A stretch of DNA of 64,000 nucleotides, taken from NCBI RefSeq assembly GCF_015163075.1, contig NZ_JADDXU010000017.1, positions 1 through 64,000 of the forward strand. Direction: 5' to 3'. Shown in pieces: positions 34,305 through 42,970 of the stretch. The translations under genes and the position numbers were made by a program. The notes beneath the pieces were generated by a model, which ran no database searches, was not told the origin of the DNA, and worked only from the letters and a program-made list of their open reading frames with translations. The number at the start of each line of letters is the position of its first letter. The first letter of the stretch is position 1. The stretch is from Streptomyces justiciae. Its GTDB lineage: Bacteria > Actinomycetota > Actinomycetes > Streptomycetales > Streptomycetaceae.

Positions 34305-36616
34305 AGATAGGCAGCCGTCGAGCTGCCCTCCGCGCGTGCCACCGCGGCCGGCGGTCCGGCCGCGACGATCCGCCCGCCCTTGTCGCCGCCGCCCGGGCCC
34401 AGGTCGATCACCCAGTCCGCGCCCGCGACGACCGACATGTCGTGCTCGACGACGATGACGGTGTGCCCGGTGTCGACGAGGCCGTGCAGCTGGCGCATCA
34501 GGACGTCGACGTCGGCGGGGTGGAGGCCGGTGGTGGGCTCGTCGAGGAGGTAGAGGGTGTGGCCGCGGCGGCCGCGCTGGAGTTCGCTCGCGAGCTTGAT
34601 GCGCTGGGCCTCGCCGCCGGAGAGTTCGGTGGCGGGCTGGCCGAGGCGCAGATAGCCGAGGCTCACGTCGAGCAGCGTGCGCAGGCTGCGCGCCACCGCC
34701 GGGGTGTCCGCGAAGAACTCCGCCGCGGACTCCACCGTGAGGTCGAGCACCTGCGCGATGTTCCGTCCCCGGTACGTCACTTCGAGGGTCTCGGGGTTGT
34801 AGCGGGCGCCGCCGCAGTCCGGGCACGGGGCGTAGGTGCTCGGCAGGAACAGCAGCTCGACGCTGACGAACCCCTCGCCCTGACAGGTCTCGCAGCGTCC
34901 GCCGCTGACGTTGAAGGAGAACCGCCCCACACCGAAGCCGCGCCGACGGGCCTCCTTCGTCGCCGCGAACTCCTTGCGGACGACGTCGAAGAGGCCGGTG
35001 TAGGTGGCGAGGTTGGAACGCGGGGTGCGTCCGATGGGCCGCTGGTCGACCGAGACGAGCCGGCCCACGCCCGCGAGGTCCTCCGTGATCTCGCCGATGA
35101 GCGTGGACTTGCCCGAGCCCGAGACGCCGGTCACGGCGGTGAGCACGCCGAGCGGGAACTCGGCGGTCACGGCACGCAGGTTGTGCCGGGAGACGGGGCC
35201 GACCTTCAACTGCCCACTGGGTGTACGCACTTCACGCACCGGAACGGGCGAGCGGTCGAAGAGATACCGGGCGGTGGCCGACTCCTCGACCGAGGCCAGC
35301 TCCGCCACCGGGCCGCTGTGCAGCACCCGGCCGCCGTGCTCACCGGCAAGCGGCCCCACGTCCACGAGCCAGTCCGCGCCCCGGACTACGTCGAGATGGT
35401 GCTCCACCACGAACACCGAGTTGCCCGCCGCCTTCAGCCGCTCCAGAACGGTGAGCAGCGCCTCCGTGTCGGCCGGGTGGAGTCCGGCGGACGGCTCGTC
35501 GAGGACGTACACCACACCGAAGAGGCCGGAGCGCAACTGGGTGGCCAGGCGCAGGCGTTGGAGTTCGCCCGCGGAGAGGGTGGGGGTCGCCCGGTCGAGG
35601 CTCAGGTAGCCGAGGCCGAGTTCGAGGACGGGCGCGATACGGGACCGCAGGTCGTCGGTGAGGACACGGGCGGTCTCGCCGTCCGCGACGAGATGCCCGG
35701 CCAGGTCGGTCAACGGCAGGGCGGCCAGCTCGGCGATGGTCCGCCCCGCGAACGTCACCGCCAGGGCCTCCGGACGCAGCCGGCTGCCCCCGCACGCCGG
35801 ACAGGGCGCACTGCTCAGGAACCGCTCCGCCTTCGCCCGCAGGGTCGCGCTCTTGGAGTCCGAGAAGGTCTTCATGACGTACCGGTGCGCGCTCATGTAC
35901 GTGCCCTGGTACGGCCGTTGGATGCGGTCGGCGTCCCGCACCGGGTGCACGGTGACGACCGGCTGCTCGTCCGTGAACAGGATCCACTCCCGCTGCTCGG
36001 CGGGGAGTTCACGCCACGGCCGGTCCACGTCGTAGCCGAGCGCGTCGAGGATGTCGCGCAGATTCTTGCCCTGCCAGGCCCCGGGCCAGGCGGCGATCGC
36101 CCCGTCACGGACGGACAGGGAAGGGTCGGGTACGAGCAACTCCTCACTGGTCCGGTGCACTCGCCCCAGCCCGTGACACTCCGGGCAGGCCCCGGTGGCC
36201 GTGTTCGGCGAGAACGCGTCGGAATCGAGCCGCTCGGCCCCCGCCGGATAGTCACCGGCCCGCGAGAACAACATCCGCAGCGAGTTGGAGAGATTGGTGA
36301 CGGTCCCGACCGACGACCGCGACGTCGGCGCGGCCCGCCGCTGCTGCAACGACACGGCCGGCGGCAGCCCGGTGATCTCCCCGACCTTCGGCGCCCCGAC
36401 CTGATGAATCAGCCGCCGCGCATACGGCGCCACCGACTCGAAGTACCGTCGCTGCGCCTCCGCGTACACGGTCCCGAACGCCAACGATGACTTCCCGGAC
36501 CCGGACACCCCGGTGAACACGACGAGCACGTCCCGGGGGATGTCGACGTCCACGTTCTGGAGGTTGTGCTCCCGGGCACCGCGGACACGGACATACGGGT
36601 CATGTGGGGTGTGCAT
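34286..36616 (-). CDS. UvrA-like ABC ATPase (UvrA2 type)
   Basis: The 776-residue protein has two ABC ATPase halves, Walker A GVSGSGKSS near residue 40 and GVSGSGKST near 500, and signature motifs LSAGELQRLRLA and LSGGEAQRIKLA. Zinc-binding pairs are CPEC, CPAC..GGSRL, CETC and CPDC. It is about 180 residues shorter than housekeeping UvrA (about 950-1000), and the first insertion that binds UvrB appears reduced. Such UvrA2-like proteins are linked to drug or DNA-damage tolerance rather than classic excision repair. ATG 36616 lies 11 bp after the flavin oxidoreductase gene. The stop codon lies inside a 24-bp tandem repeat. Confidence 0.9.
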   Translation of the reverse strand: MHTPHDPYVRVRGAREHNLQNVDVDIPRDVLVVFTGVSGSGKSSLAFGTVYAEAQRRYFESVAPYARRLIHQVGAPKVGEITGLPPAVSLQQRRAAPTSRSSVGTVTNLSNSLRMLFSRAGDYPAGAERLDSDAFSPNTATGACPECHGLGRVHRTSEELLVPDPSLSVRDGAIAAWPGAWQGKNLRDILDALGYDVDRPWRELPAEQREWILFTDEQPVVTVHPVRDADRIQRPYQGTYMSAHRYVMKTFSDSKSATLRAKAERFLSSAPCPACGGSRLRPEALAVTFAGRTIAELAALPLTDLAGHLVADGETARVLTDDLRSRIAPVLELGLGYLSLDRATPTLSAGELQRLRLATQLRSGLFGVVYVLDEPSAGLHPADTEALLTVLERLKAAGNSVFVVEHHLDVVRGADWLVDVGPLAGEHGGRVLHSGPVAELASVEESATARYLFDRSPVPVREVRTPSGQLKVGPVSRHNLRAVTAEFPLGVLTAVTGVSGSGKSTLIGEITEDLAGVGRLVSVDQRPIGRTPRSNLATYTGLFDVVRKEFAATKEARRRGFGVGRFSFNVSGGRCETCQGEGFVSVELLFLPSTYAPCPDCGGARYNPETLEVTYRGRNIAQVLDLTVESAAEFFADTPAVARSLRTLLDVSLGYLRLGQPATELSGGEAQRIKLASELQRGRRGHTLYLLDEPTTGLHPADVDVLMRQLHGLVDTGHTVIVVEHDMSVVAGADWVIDLGPGGGDKGGRIVAAGPPAAVARAEGSSTAAYLARALG

Positions 36617-36627
36617 GAGGGGGAACT

Positions 36628-37635
36628 CTAGTCGGAGACGATCGAGGCCAGTCGTCGGTAGGAGTCCAGTAGGGCGTCGCGGTCGTACGTGCTCGTCGTG
36701 ACCAGGACCTCCTGGGCGCCCGTCTCCTTGAGCACCGTCTCCAGCTCGTGGGCGACCTGGTCCTCGGTGCCGGCGATGTGGCCGGTGAGGCCGGAGTCGT
36801 AGAAGGCGCGTTCCTTGGGGGGCAGGGGGAGGGGCTCCACGCGGTCGGCCGGGGGGAGGGGCGGGAAGGTGCCGTGGGTGCGGGAGTGGGCCATCGACCA
36901 GGCCTCGGGGACGAGGAGGCGGCGGGCGTCCTCGGGGGTCGCGGCCACGGCGATCGTGCCGGAGATGACGACGTACGGCTCGCTCGCCCAGGGGGAGGGG
37001 CGGAAGTGGGTGCGGTAGTGGTCGATGCCGCGGCGCATCTGCTCGCGGTTCCTGAGGTCGCCGATGACCATCGGCAGGCCCGCCCGGGCGGCGATGGCGG
37101 CGCCCTCGCCCATCGCGAGGACGAAGGGCGGGACGGTCAGGCCCTCCGCGGGGCGGGCGTGGACCCCGGTCGGGGAGGTGCCGGTGAACCAGCCGAGCAG
37201 TTCGTCGAGCTGGGCGGCGAAGTCGTCGGCGTCGTCCTTGTCCCGGCCCAGCGCCTTGCGGACACCGTCCGTGAAGCCGACCGAGCGCCCCAGGCCCATG
37301 TCGACACGGCCGGGGAAGAGGGACTCCAGCACGCCGAACTGTTCGGCCACGACCAGGGGCCGGTGGTTCGGCAGCATCACACCGCCCGTGCCGACCCGGA
37401 TACGCCGCGTCGCGGCCGCCACGGCCGCCGCCAGGACCGTGGGCGCGGAACCGGCGACACCGGGCACGCCGTGGTGCTCCGACACCCAGAACCGGTGATA
37501 ACCGAGCGCCTCCACCTCCTGCGCGAACCGCACGGTGTCGCGCAGGGCCTCGGCGTTCGAGTGCCCCTCGCGGGTGCGGGAACGGTCGAGGACGGAGAAC
37601 CGGACGGTCTGCTGGCTGAGGCTCACGTAGGTCAT
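36628..37635 (-). CDS. LLM-class flavin-dependent oxidoreductase
   Basis: A 335-residue luciferase-like monooxygenase: LDRSRTREGHSNAEALRDTV at the N-terminus, YHRFWVSEHHGVPGVAGSAP (typical of the MsnO8/YhbW branch), RIRVGTGGVMLPNHRPLVVAEQ and GLGRSVGF. Members use FMNH2 or F420 to oxidise small organic substrates; the substrate is unknown. The ATG is at 37635, and the longer open frame upstream has no family-like sequence. It lies 50 bp from the COG0523 gene and 11 bp before the UvrA paralogue on the same strand, so the UvrA2-like gene may be co-expressed with it. Confidence 0.88.
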   Translation of the reverse strand: MTYVSLSQQTVRFSVLDRSRTREGHSNAEALRDTVRFAQEVEALGYHRFWVSEHHGVPGVAGSAPTVLAAAVAAATRRIRVGTGGVMLPNHRPLVVAEQFGVLESLFPGRVDMGLGRSVGFTDGVRKALGRDKDDADDFAAQLDELLGWFTGTSPTGVHARPAEGLTVPPFVLAMGEGAAIAARAGLPMVIGDLRNREQMRRGIDHYRTHFRPSPWASEPYVVISGTIAVAATPEDARRLLVPEAWSMAHSRTHGTFPPLPPADRVEPLPLPPKERAFYDSGLTGHIAGTEDQVAHELETVLKETGAQEVLVTTSTYDRDALLDSYRRLASIVSD

Positions 37636-37685
37636 GACACCGGACAGGGGCGCCGGTATTCCGTCAGGCGGCCTGTCGAGCGGTT

Positions 37686-38852
37686 TCAGGCGGTCAGGGT
37701 GTGCTCGTGCTCGCAGGCGTCGTCGATCCCGTACGTGTCCCACGCCGGGAAGGGGTCCGGGGACGGCGTGCTGTCGTCCGGTGTCATGAGGCAGGTCGCG
37801 AGCGCCCTGTGCAGCTTCGCCTGGTCCAACCCCGTGCCGATGAAGACCAGCTCCTGGGCCCACGGCGCGTCCTCGTCGCGTGCCGCCGACGGCTCGAAGC
37901 GGGCTACCGAACCGGCCTGTGACCACAGGCCCGTGACGTGCGGGCGGCTGGCCAGGGTGAAGAAACCCTTGGAGCGCAGGACGCGGCCGTACGCGCCGCT
38001 GTCCAGGTGCTGGGTGACGAACGTCCACAACCGGTCGGGGTGGAAGGGGAGTTCGGAGCGGAAGACCGTGGAGGAGACGCCGTACTCCTCGGTCTCGGGG
38101 ACGTGTTCGCCGTTGAGCTCCTGGACCCAGCCGGGCGCCTGTTGCGCGCGGTCCAGGTCGAACAGGCCGGTGCCCAGGACCTGTTCGAGGTCGACACGGG
38201 CGTGGCGGGCGTCGACGATCCGGGCGACGGGGTTGAGGCGGCGCAGTGCCGCCCGCAGCCGGGCCGCGGCGTCCGCGTCGACGAGGTCGAGCTTGTTGAG
38301 CACGATGACGTCCGCGAACTCGACCTGGTCGACGAGCAGATCGCTGACCGTGCGCTCGTCGTCCTCGAACGGGGCGAGCCCGCGCTCGGCGAGCTCGTCG
38401 CCGCCGGCCAGCTCGGGCAGGAAGTTGGCCGCGTCCACGACCGTGACCATGGTGTCGAGGCGGGCCACCTCCCCGAGCGTCGCCCCGTCGTCGCGGGCGA
38501 AGGCGAAGGTGGCCGCGACGGGCATGGGTTCGGAGATACCCGACGACTCGATGAGCAGGTGGTCGAACCGGCCCTCCCGGGCCAGCCGGTCGACCTCCTC
38601 CAGCAGGTCGTCGCGCAGCGTGCAGCAGATACAGCCGTTGGTCATCTCGACCAGGCGTTCCTCGGTGCGCGACAGCGCGGCCTCGCCGCCCCGCACCAGC
38701 GCGGCGTCGATGTTGACCTCGCTCATGTCGTTGACGATCACGGCGACCCGCAGGCCCTCGCGGTTCGCCAGCACATGGTTGAGCAGCGTGGTCTTGCCCG
38801 CCCCGAGGAAGCCGGACAGGACGGTGACCGGCAGACGGTCGTGCGCAGACAT
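37686..38852 (-). CDS. COG0523 (CobW/ZinG-like) GTP-dependent metallochaperone
   Basis: The 388-residue protein has Walker A GFLGAGKTT, the COG0523 metal-binding NGCICCTLR (CxCC), guanine-specificity NKLD and a C-terminal CobW_C domain (YGVSSTVFRSELPFHPDRLW). A His/Glu-rich end ACEHEHTLTA could bind metal. The zinc-regulated members deliver zinc to client enzymes when it is scarce. Its gene begins 7 bp after rpmF, encoding a cysteine-free ribosomal protein L32, and a Zur-like palindrome stands in front of that pair. Together these point to the zinc-limitation branch rather than cobalamin or nitrile hydratase. Confidence 0.9.
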   Translation of the reverse strand: MSAHDRLPVTVLSGFLGAGKTTLLNHVLANREGLRVAVIVNDMSEVNIDAALVRGGEAALSRTEERLVEMTNGCICCTLRDDLLEEVDRLAREGRFDHLLIESSGISEPMPVAATFAFARDDGATLGEVARLDTMVTVVDAANFLPELAGGDELAERGLAPFEDDERTVSDLLVDQVEFADVIVLNKLDLVDADAAARLRAALRRLNPVARIVDARHARVDLEQVLGTGLFDLDRAQQAPGWVQELNGEHVPETEEYGVSSTVFRSELPFHPDRLWTFVTQHLDSGAYGRVLRSKGFFTLASRPHVTGLWSQAGSVARFEPSAARDEDAPWAQELVFIGTGLDQAKLHRALATCLMTPDDSTPSPDPFPAWDTYGIDDACEHEHTLTA

Positions 38853-38859
38853 CAGGTGC

Positions 38860-39030
38860 TCAGCCCTCGGGGCGCAGCAGGCCGCGCTCGTACGCCTTGA
38901 CCAGGTTCTGCGGTACGAGGTGACGTACGCCGTCGATCGTGACGGGTACCAGCGACGGCGTGGCCGCCTTCCACTGCGCGCGGCGGTGGCGGGTGTTGCT
39001 GCGGGACATCTTCCGCTTGGGGACAGCCAT
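38860..39030 (-). CDS. rpmF: 50S ribosomal protein L32, zinc-independent paralogue
   Basis: A 56-residue protein beginning MAVPKRKMSRSNTRHRRAQW, the L32 signature, and ending LVKAYERGLLRPEG. It has no cysteine, so the zinc ribbon of the standard form is missing: this is the C-minus paralogue that bacteria express when zinc is short, freeing zinc held in ribosomes. GAGGAGG lies upstream of the ATG. The COG0523 gene follows seven bases after its stop. A Zur-like operator is centred about 56 bp upstream of the start. Confidence 0.93.
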   Translation of the reverse strand: MAVPKRKMSRSNTRHRRAQWKAATPSLVPVTIDGVRHLVPQNLVKAYERGLLRPEG

Positions 39031-39075
39031 GACAGGGACCTCCTCGGTGGGGCGGCGAGCACCGAGGACGCTACA

Positions 39076-39096
39076 TGAAAATGGGTTCCATTAACA
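39076..39096. promoter_or_regulatory. Probable Zur operator in front of rpmF-COG0523
   Basis: TG-N2-AATGG-N3-CCATT-N2-CA: seven of ten positions are symmetric about 39086, in a markedly A+T-rich patch. The spacing and the TGAAAATG half match actinobacterial Zur boxes as I know them, and the downstream genes are classic Zur targets. Fur or another Fur-family protein is the main alternative. Confidence 0.65.
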
Positions 39097-39126
39097 ATTA
39101 AGGGTCCCGGAGGTCCCGGGGTCGTG

Positions 39127-40332
39127 TCAGAAGCGGGCTCCGATGCTCGCCCCGCTCCGCGGCACCAGGAACGACGGCGCCTGCGGGAGCGAACCGTCGG
39201 CGGCCCGCGCGCCCGTGAGCGGCGCCGGGTCCGTGCTCAGGACCGCCGCGGCGTTCCAACTACCGCCCAGGTTCCAGGAGTTGCCGCTGGCCGACGTTCC
39301 CGAGCCGACCGCCGCCGCCCGGGCGTCGGCGACCGCCAGGTTCGCCGTGAGCGTGGCCTTCCCGCCCGAGGCGTCGGCGTCGAAACCGGTGCCGGCGTTG
39401 GCCCACGTCGAGTTGCGGGACAGTGCCAGGGTCCCCGGGTTGCCGTTGTCGGTGAAACCGTGGGCCGCGTTCTTGAAGGCGACGCTGTTCTGCACGGTGT
39501 GGCCGACCGCCGGGGCCGGGCTGCCGCCGCCGAGCTTGAAGCCGTTGCCGTCGCCAGCGAAGTCCGGGAAGTTCCAGCGGTTGAAGCCGTTGCCGTACGC
39601 GACCGTGTTCTCGATGGTGATCGGCGAGCCGAACTTCCAGGCGTCGAAGCCGTCGTCGACGTTGTTCCACAGCCGGGCGCCGCGCACCACGTTGCCCGTG
39701 CCGCTGCCCTCCTTGACGGCCAGCCCGTCCGCGCTCTCGCCGTTCTTGCGCGGATCGCGGTTGCCGTAACTGTCCAGGTCCAGGATCTGGTTGTTGCCGG
39801 AGGCGCCCTGGAGCTGGAAGCCGGACTCGTAGTTGTCGTGGGTCTTCAGCCGGGCGAAGACGTTGCCGTTGCAGCCGTCGCAGTAGATCCCGTACGGGCC
39901 GTTGACGATCTCCAGGTCCGAGATCCGCCAGTACGACGCCTCCTGGTGGACCGCCCCGCGCTCGGCCCGCGGAATGCTGCCCCCGACCGGCGTGTGGCTC
40001 GCGGGCAGCTGCTCGCCGTCGACGACCACGCGCTCGCCCTGGTAGGCGCCCAGGGTGATGGGCTGGAACGCGGTGCCCGAGTGGGTGATCGTGATGTTGT
40101 CGGTGAGGGCGTAGGTGCCGCCGCGCACGGCGATGACGTCACCGGGTGCGGCCAGGTCCACCGCCTTCTGGATGGTCCGCAGCGGCTGCGCGAGCGTGCC
40201 CGCGGCGGAGTCGTTCCCGTTCGTGGCCACCACCAGCGTTCTCGGCGCGGCGGACGCCTCGCCCGCCGGCCCCAGTGCCGTCGCCGCCATCGCGCCCACG
40301 ACCGCCGCCGTCCAGATCGACGCGTTCCGCAT
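39127..40332 (-). CDS. Secreted pectate lyase-like protein (PL9, parallel beta-helix)
   Basis: The 401-residue protein has a signal peptide ending EASAAP, a DUF1565-like start (GNDSAAGTLAQPLRTIQKAV) and a right-handed beta-helix. ESADGLAVKEGSGTGNVVRG and LWNNVDDGFDAWKF match the PL9 active-site region, with the catalytic Lys in AVKEG and calcium-binding aspartates in SADG and DDGFD. PL9 enzymes cleave polygalacturonate by beta-elimination outside the cell. GGGAGGG precedes ATG 40332. Single gene; no transporter or other pectinase nearby. Confidence 0.87.
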   Translation of the reverse strand: MRNASIWTAAVVGAMAATALGPAGEASAAPRTLVVATNGNDSAAGTLAQPLRTIQKAVDLAAPGDVIAVRGGTYALTDNITITHSGTAFQPITLGAYQGERVVVDGEQLPASHTPVGGSIPRAERGAVHQEASYWRISDLEIVNGPYGIYCDGCNGNVFARLKTHDNYESGFQLQGASGNNQILDLDSYGNRDPRKNGESADGLAVKEGSGTGNVVRGARLWNNVDDGFDAWKFGSPITIENTVAYGNGFNRWNFPDFAGDGNGFKLGGGSPAPAVGHTVQNSVAFKNAAHGFTDNGNPGTLALSRNSTWANAGTGFDADASGGKATLTANLAVADARAAAVGSGTSASGNSWNLGGSWNAAAVLSTDPAPLTGARAADGSLPQAPSFLVPRSGASIGARF

Positions 40333-40434
40333 GGAACCCTCCCGCCTCCGCCTGCCTGCCCTGTCGCAGAGCAGTCGGCGCACGGCGCCGGAAGGTTGCC
40401 GGGTCCTGGTCGGGCCGATGCGAAAGACGCGACC

Positions 40435-40440
40435 TAGGGT
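40435..40440 (+). promoter_or_regulatory. -10 element of the HAD phosphatase gene (leaderless pattern)
   Basis: TAGGGT stands seven bases before the GTG start at 40448 with no ribosome site between. Consensus quality is good; no -35 box is apparent. Confidence 0.5.
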
Positions 40441-40447
40441 GGGCCGT

Positions 40448-40939
40448 GTGACCGACAGCAGCAAGCGCCCCGTGGCCGTGTTCGACCTCGACAACACCCT
40501 CGCGGACACCGCCCACCGGCAGCACTTCCTGGAGCGGAAGCCGCGCGACTGGGACGGCTTCTTCGCCGCCGCGCCCGCCGACCCGCCCCTTCCGCAGGGC
40601 ATCGCGCTGGTCCTGGAGCACGCGGCGGAGTGCGAGGTCGTCTATCTCACCGGCCGGCCCGAGCGCTGCCGCCAGGACACGCTGGACTGGCTCGCCGCGC
40701 AGGGTCTGCCCGAGGGGCGCGTCCACATGCGGCGGGACAACGACCGCAGGCCCGCCCGGCGCACCAAGCTGGAGATCCTCCGCCGCCTCGACCGCACCCG
40801 GGACGTCCGGGTGCTGGTCGACGACGACGAACTGGTCTGCGCGGACGCCGAACAGGCCGGTTTCACGGTGGTACGGGCGCGCTGGGCCGCCCCTTCCGCC
40901 GCGCTGGAGAACGCGCAGGAGCGGGAGGGGCGGACCTGA
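40448..40939 (+). CDS. HAD-family phosphatase domain protein
   Basis: The 163-residue protein has HAD motif I VFDLDNTLADT, motif II YLTGRPERCR, a motif III lysine in RRTKLEIL, and motif IV VLVDDDELVCADA. It resembles the small phosphatase domain of polynucleotide kinase 3'-phosphatases and phage-type 5'-nucleotidases, with a small helical cap (HRQHFLERKPRDWDGFF). It should remove phosphate from a nucleotide or other small molecule in the cytoplasm. The GTG start and likely leaderless promoter are discussed under the -10 element. It converges with the dodecin gene. Confidence 0.87.
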   Translation: MTDSSKRPVAVFDLDNTLADTAHRQHFLERKPRDWDGFFAAAPADPPLPQGIALVLEHAAECEVVYLTGRPERCRQDTLDWLAAQGLPEGRVHMRRDNDRRPARRTKLEILRRLDRTRDVRVLVDDDELVCADAEQAGFTVVRARWAAPSAALENAQEREGRT

Positions 40940-40972
40940 GCGCTGTCCCAGGGCCTGTCCCAGGGCGGACGG

Positions 40973-41188
40973 TCAGTCCGAGTCCTCCAGGCGGAAGCCG
41001 ACCTTCAGGCCCACCTGCCAGTGCGCCACCTGACCGTTCTCGATCTGACCCCGTACCTGCGTCACCTCGAACCAGTCCAGCTGTCGGAGGGTCTGCGAGG
41101 CACGGCTGATGCCGTTGCGGATCGCCTGGTCGACGCCGTCGGGCGAGGTGCCGACGATCTCGGTCACCCGATAGGTGTGATTCGTCAT
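40973..41188 (-). CDS. Dodecin family flavin-binding protein
   Basis: A 71-residue protein: YRVTEIVGTSPDGVDQAI, RASQTLRQLDWFEVTQVRG with the conserved Trp that stacks on flavin, and HWQVGLKVGFRLED. Dodecins form hollow dodecamers that store riboflavin, FMN or CoA and protect the cell from free flavin. Length and motifs match exactly. A single gene between the HAD phosphatase and the egt operon. Confidence 0.93.
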   Translation of the reverse strand: MTNHTYRVTEIVGTSPDGVDQAIRNGISRASQTLRQLDWFEVTQVRGQIENGQVAHWQVGLKVGFRLEDSD

Positions 41189-41208
41189 GGAACCACCGTG
41201 CCCCAGGC

Positions 41209-41229
41209 GACGGCCGGGCGCGAGCCGTC
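41209..41229 (-). terminator. Weak hairpin after egtD
   Basis: GACGGC (41209-41214) pairs with GCCGTC (41224-41229), 9-base loop, three bases past the egtD stop. Only six pairs, so it is a weak candidate for the end of the egt operon. Confidence 0.3.
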
Positions 41230-41231
41230 CG

Positions 41232-42194
41232 TCACCGCACCCGGCTCAGCGACAGCGCGAAGCGGCCCTCCTCGTCCGTCCACCAGTGGGACAACTCAAG
41301 GCCCGCGGCGGATAGTTCGGCCCGCACGCCGTCCTTCCGGAACTTCGCCGAGATCTCCGTGTGCAGCTCCTCGCCCGCCGCGAAGTCCACGGCGAGGTCC
41401 AGCGCCGGGATCTTCACCGTCTGTGCGGTACGGGAGCGCAGCCGCATCTCGATCCACTCGTTCTCCGCGTCCCACAGCGCCACATGGTCGAAGGCGCCGG
41501 GATCGAAGTCGGCGCCCAGCTCGCGGTCGACGACGGTCAGGACGTTCTTGTTGAACGCGGCCGTCACGCCCGCCGCGTCGTCGTACGCCCTGACCAGCAC
41601 CTTCTCGTCCTTGACGAGGTCCGTGCCGAGCAGCAGGGCGTCGCCGGGGGAGAGCAGGGCGCGCACCGAGGCCAGGAACACCGCCCGCTCGGCCGGCAGC
41701 AGGTTGCCGATCGTGCCGCCGAGGAAGGCGACCAGCCGGGGACCCGGTGTCTCGGGCAGCGCCAGTTCGGCGGTGAAGTCGGCGATCAGCGCGTGCACGC
41801 TCAGCGCCGGCCGCTCGGCGATGAGCGCGTGACCGGCCTGGGTGAGCGCGCTCTCGCTGACGTCGACCGGCACGTACGTGTGCAGGTCCGTGAGCGCGTC
41901 GATGACGTACCGCGTCTTCTCCGAGGAGCCGGAGCCCAGTTCGACCAGGGTCCGGGCCCCGGTCGCCGCGGCGATCTCGCCGGCCCGGGCGACGAGGATC
42001 TCGCGTTCGGCGCGGGTGGGGTAGTACTCCTCCAACTCGGTGATCCGATCGAAGAGTTCGCTGCCATGGGCGTCGTAGAACCACTTCGGCGGGAGCGTCT
42101 TCGGGGTGTGCGTCAGGCCGTGCAGGACGTCGGCGCGCAGGGCGGCCTCGGTGGCGTCCTCGGGCAGGGTGCGGGTCAGGTGGAACGGGCTCAC
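41232..42194 (-). CDS. egtD: L-histidine N-alpha-methyltransferase EgtD
   Basis: The 320-residue protein contains PKTLPPKWFYDAHGSELFD, ITELEEYYPTRAEREIL (histidine-binding Tyr region), LVELGSGSSEKTRYVI (SAM loop), VPVDVSESAL, FLGGTIGNLLP and a C-terminal LSHWWTDEEGRFALSL. It trimethylates histidine to hercynine, the first step of ergothioneine synthesis. GTG 42194 overlaps the egtC stop (GTGA). Last gene of the egtABCD operon. The family identification is firm. Confidence 0.96.
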   Translation of the reverse strand: MSPFHLTRTLPEDATEAALRADVLHGLTHTPKTLPPKWFYDAHGSELFDRITELEEYYPTRAEREILVARAGEIAAATGARTLVELGSGSSEKTRYVIDALTDLHTYVPVDVSESALTQAGHALIAERPALSVHALIADFTAELALPETPGPRLVAFLGGTIGNLLPAERAVFLASVRALLSPGDALLLGTDLVKDEKVLVRAYDDAAGVTAAFNKNVLTVVDRELGADFDPGAFDHVALWDAENEWIEMRLRSRTAQTVKIPALDLAVDFAAGEELHTEISAKFRKDGVRAELSAAGLELSHWWTDEEGRFALSLSRVR

Positions 42195-42970
42195 GTGCGG
42201 GGCTCCTTCGGTGGTTCCGTGGAGGGCTCCTTGAGCGGCGTGAGCAGCACGTCCGTGCCGCTGGCCGCGAGCAGGGTGCGGTCGGGGACCTCCTGCCAGT
42301 GCGGATCGTCGTCGTAGGGCTCGGAGGCGACGACCGTGCTGCGGCCGGGGCTCGCCAGATACCAGAGCGTGTCGCCCCAGGCGGTCGCGGCGATGGACTC
42401 GCCGTTGGTGAGCAGCAGGTTCAGCCGGGACCCGGGGGCCGCCTCGGCGACCTCCAGGACCGTGTCGGCCAGCGCCTGCCCCTCCTCGTCGCCCGCCCGG
42501 AGCCGGGCGAGGACCAGCGCCCACACGAACGCCGAGTCGTTGCGGGCCTCCATCGCCAGCAGATCCGCTGCCGGAAGGGTCTCCGTCAACGGTGCCAGGG
42601 AGCGGGGCCAGCCCTTGACGGCGCCGTTGTGGCTGAACAGCCACGGCCCGCTCGCGAAGGGCGCCGCCGCGGCCTCGGCGTCGGCGCCGGACAGGGTCGC
42701 GTCCCGGACGGCGGCGAGGAGGGCCGTGGTGCGGACGACTCTCGCGAGGTCGGCGAAGGACTGGTCCGCCCAGATCGGGCCCGCCCTGCGGTAGCGGGCC
42801 GGCACGGGGTCGTCCGGCGCGTACCAACCGACCCCGAAACCATCGGCGTTGACGGTGCCGTACCGCTGGCGCCGCGGCGCCCACGACTGCCGGTACAGGC
42901 CGTGCGGCGGCGTCACCAGGAGTCTGCCGAGCGGCTCCTCGGGCCCCAGGTAGGCCAGGTGACGGCACAT
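42191..42970 (-). CDS. egtC: Gamma-glutamyl-hercynylcysteine sulfoxide hydrolase EgtC
   Basis: A 259-residue class II glutamine amidotransferase-like hydrolase: MCRHLAYLGPE gives the N-terminal nucleophile Cys2 after Met removal, RYGTVNADGFGVGWY, WLFSHNGAVKGW, ARNDSAFVWALVLARL and VVASEPYDDDPHWQ. EgtC removes the glutamyl group from the sulfoxide intermediate made by EgtB. The start overlaps the egtB stop (ATGA) and the stop overlaps egtD. The C-terminal PSTEPPKEP tail is low-complexity. Confidence 0.95.
   Translation of the reverse strand: MCRHLAYLGPEEPLGRLLVTPPHGLYRQSWAPRRQRYGTVNADGFGVGWYAPDDPVPARYRRAGPIWADQSFADLARVVRTTALLAAVRDATLSGADAEAAAAPFASGPWLFSHNGAVKGWPRSLAPLTETLPAADLLAMEARNDSAFVWALVLARLRAGDEEGQALADTVLEVAEAAPGSRLNLLLTNGESIAATAWGDTLWYLASPGRSTVVASEPYDDDPHWQEVPDRTLLAASGTDVLLTPLKEPSTEPPKEPRT

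Noticed and set aside
40943..40966. Two tandem copies of CTGTCCCAGGGC between the HAD phosphatase and dodecin genes
   Set aside because: Only two 12-bp copies in a convergent gap with no symmetry; too little to claim function.
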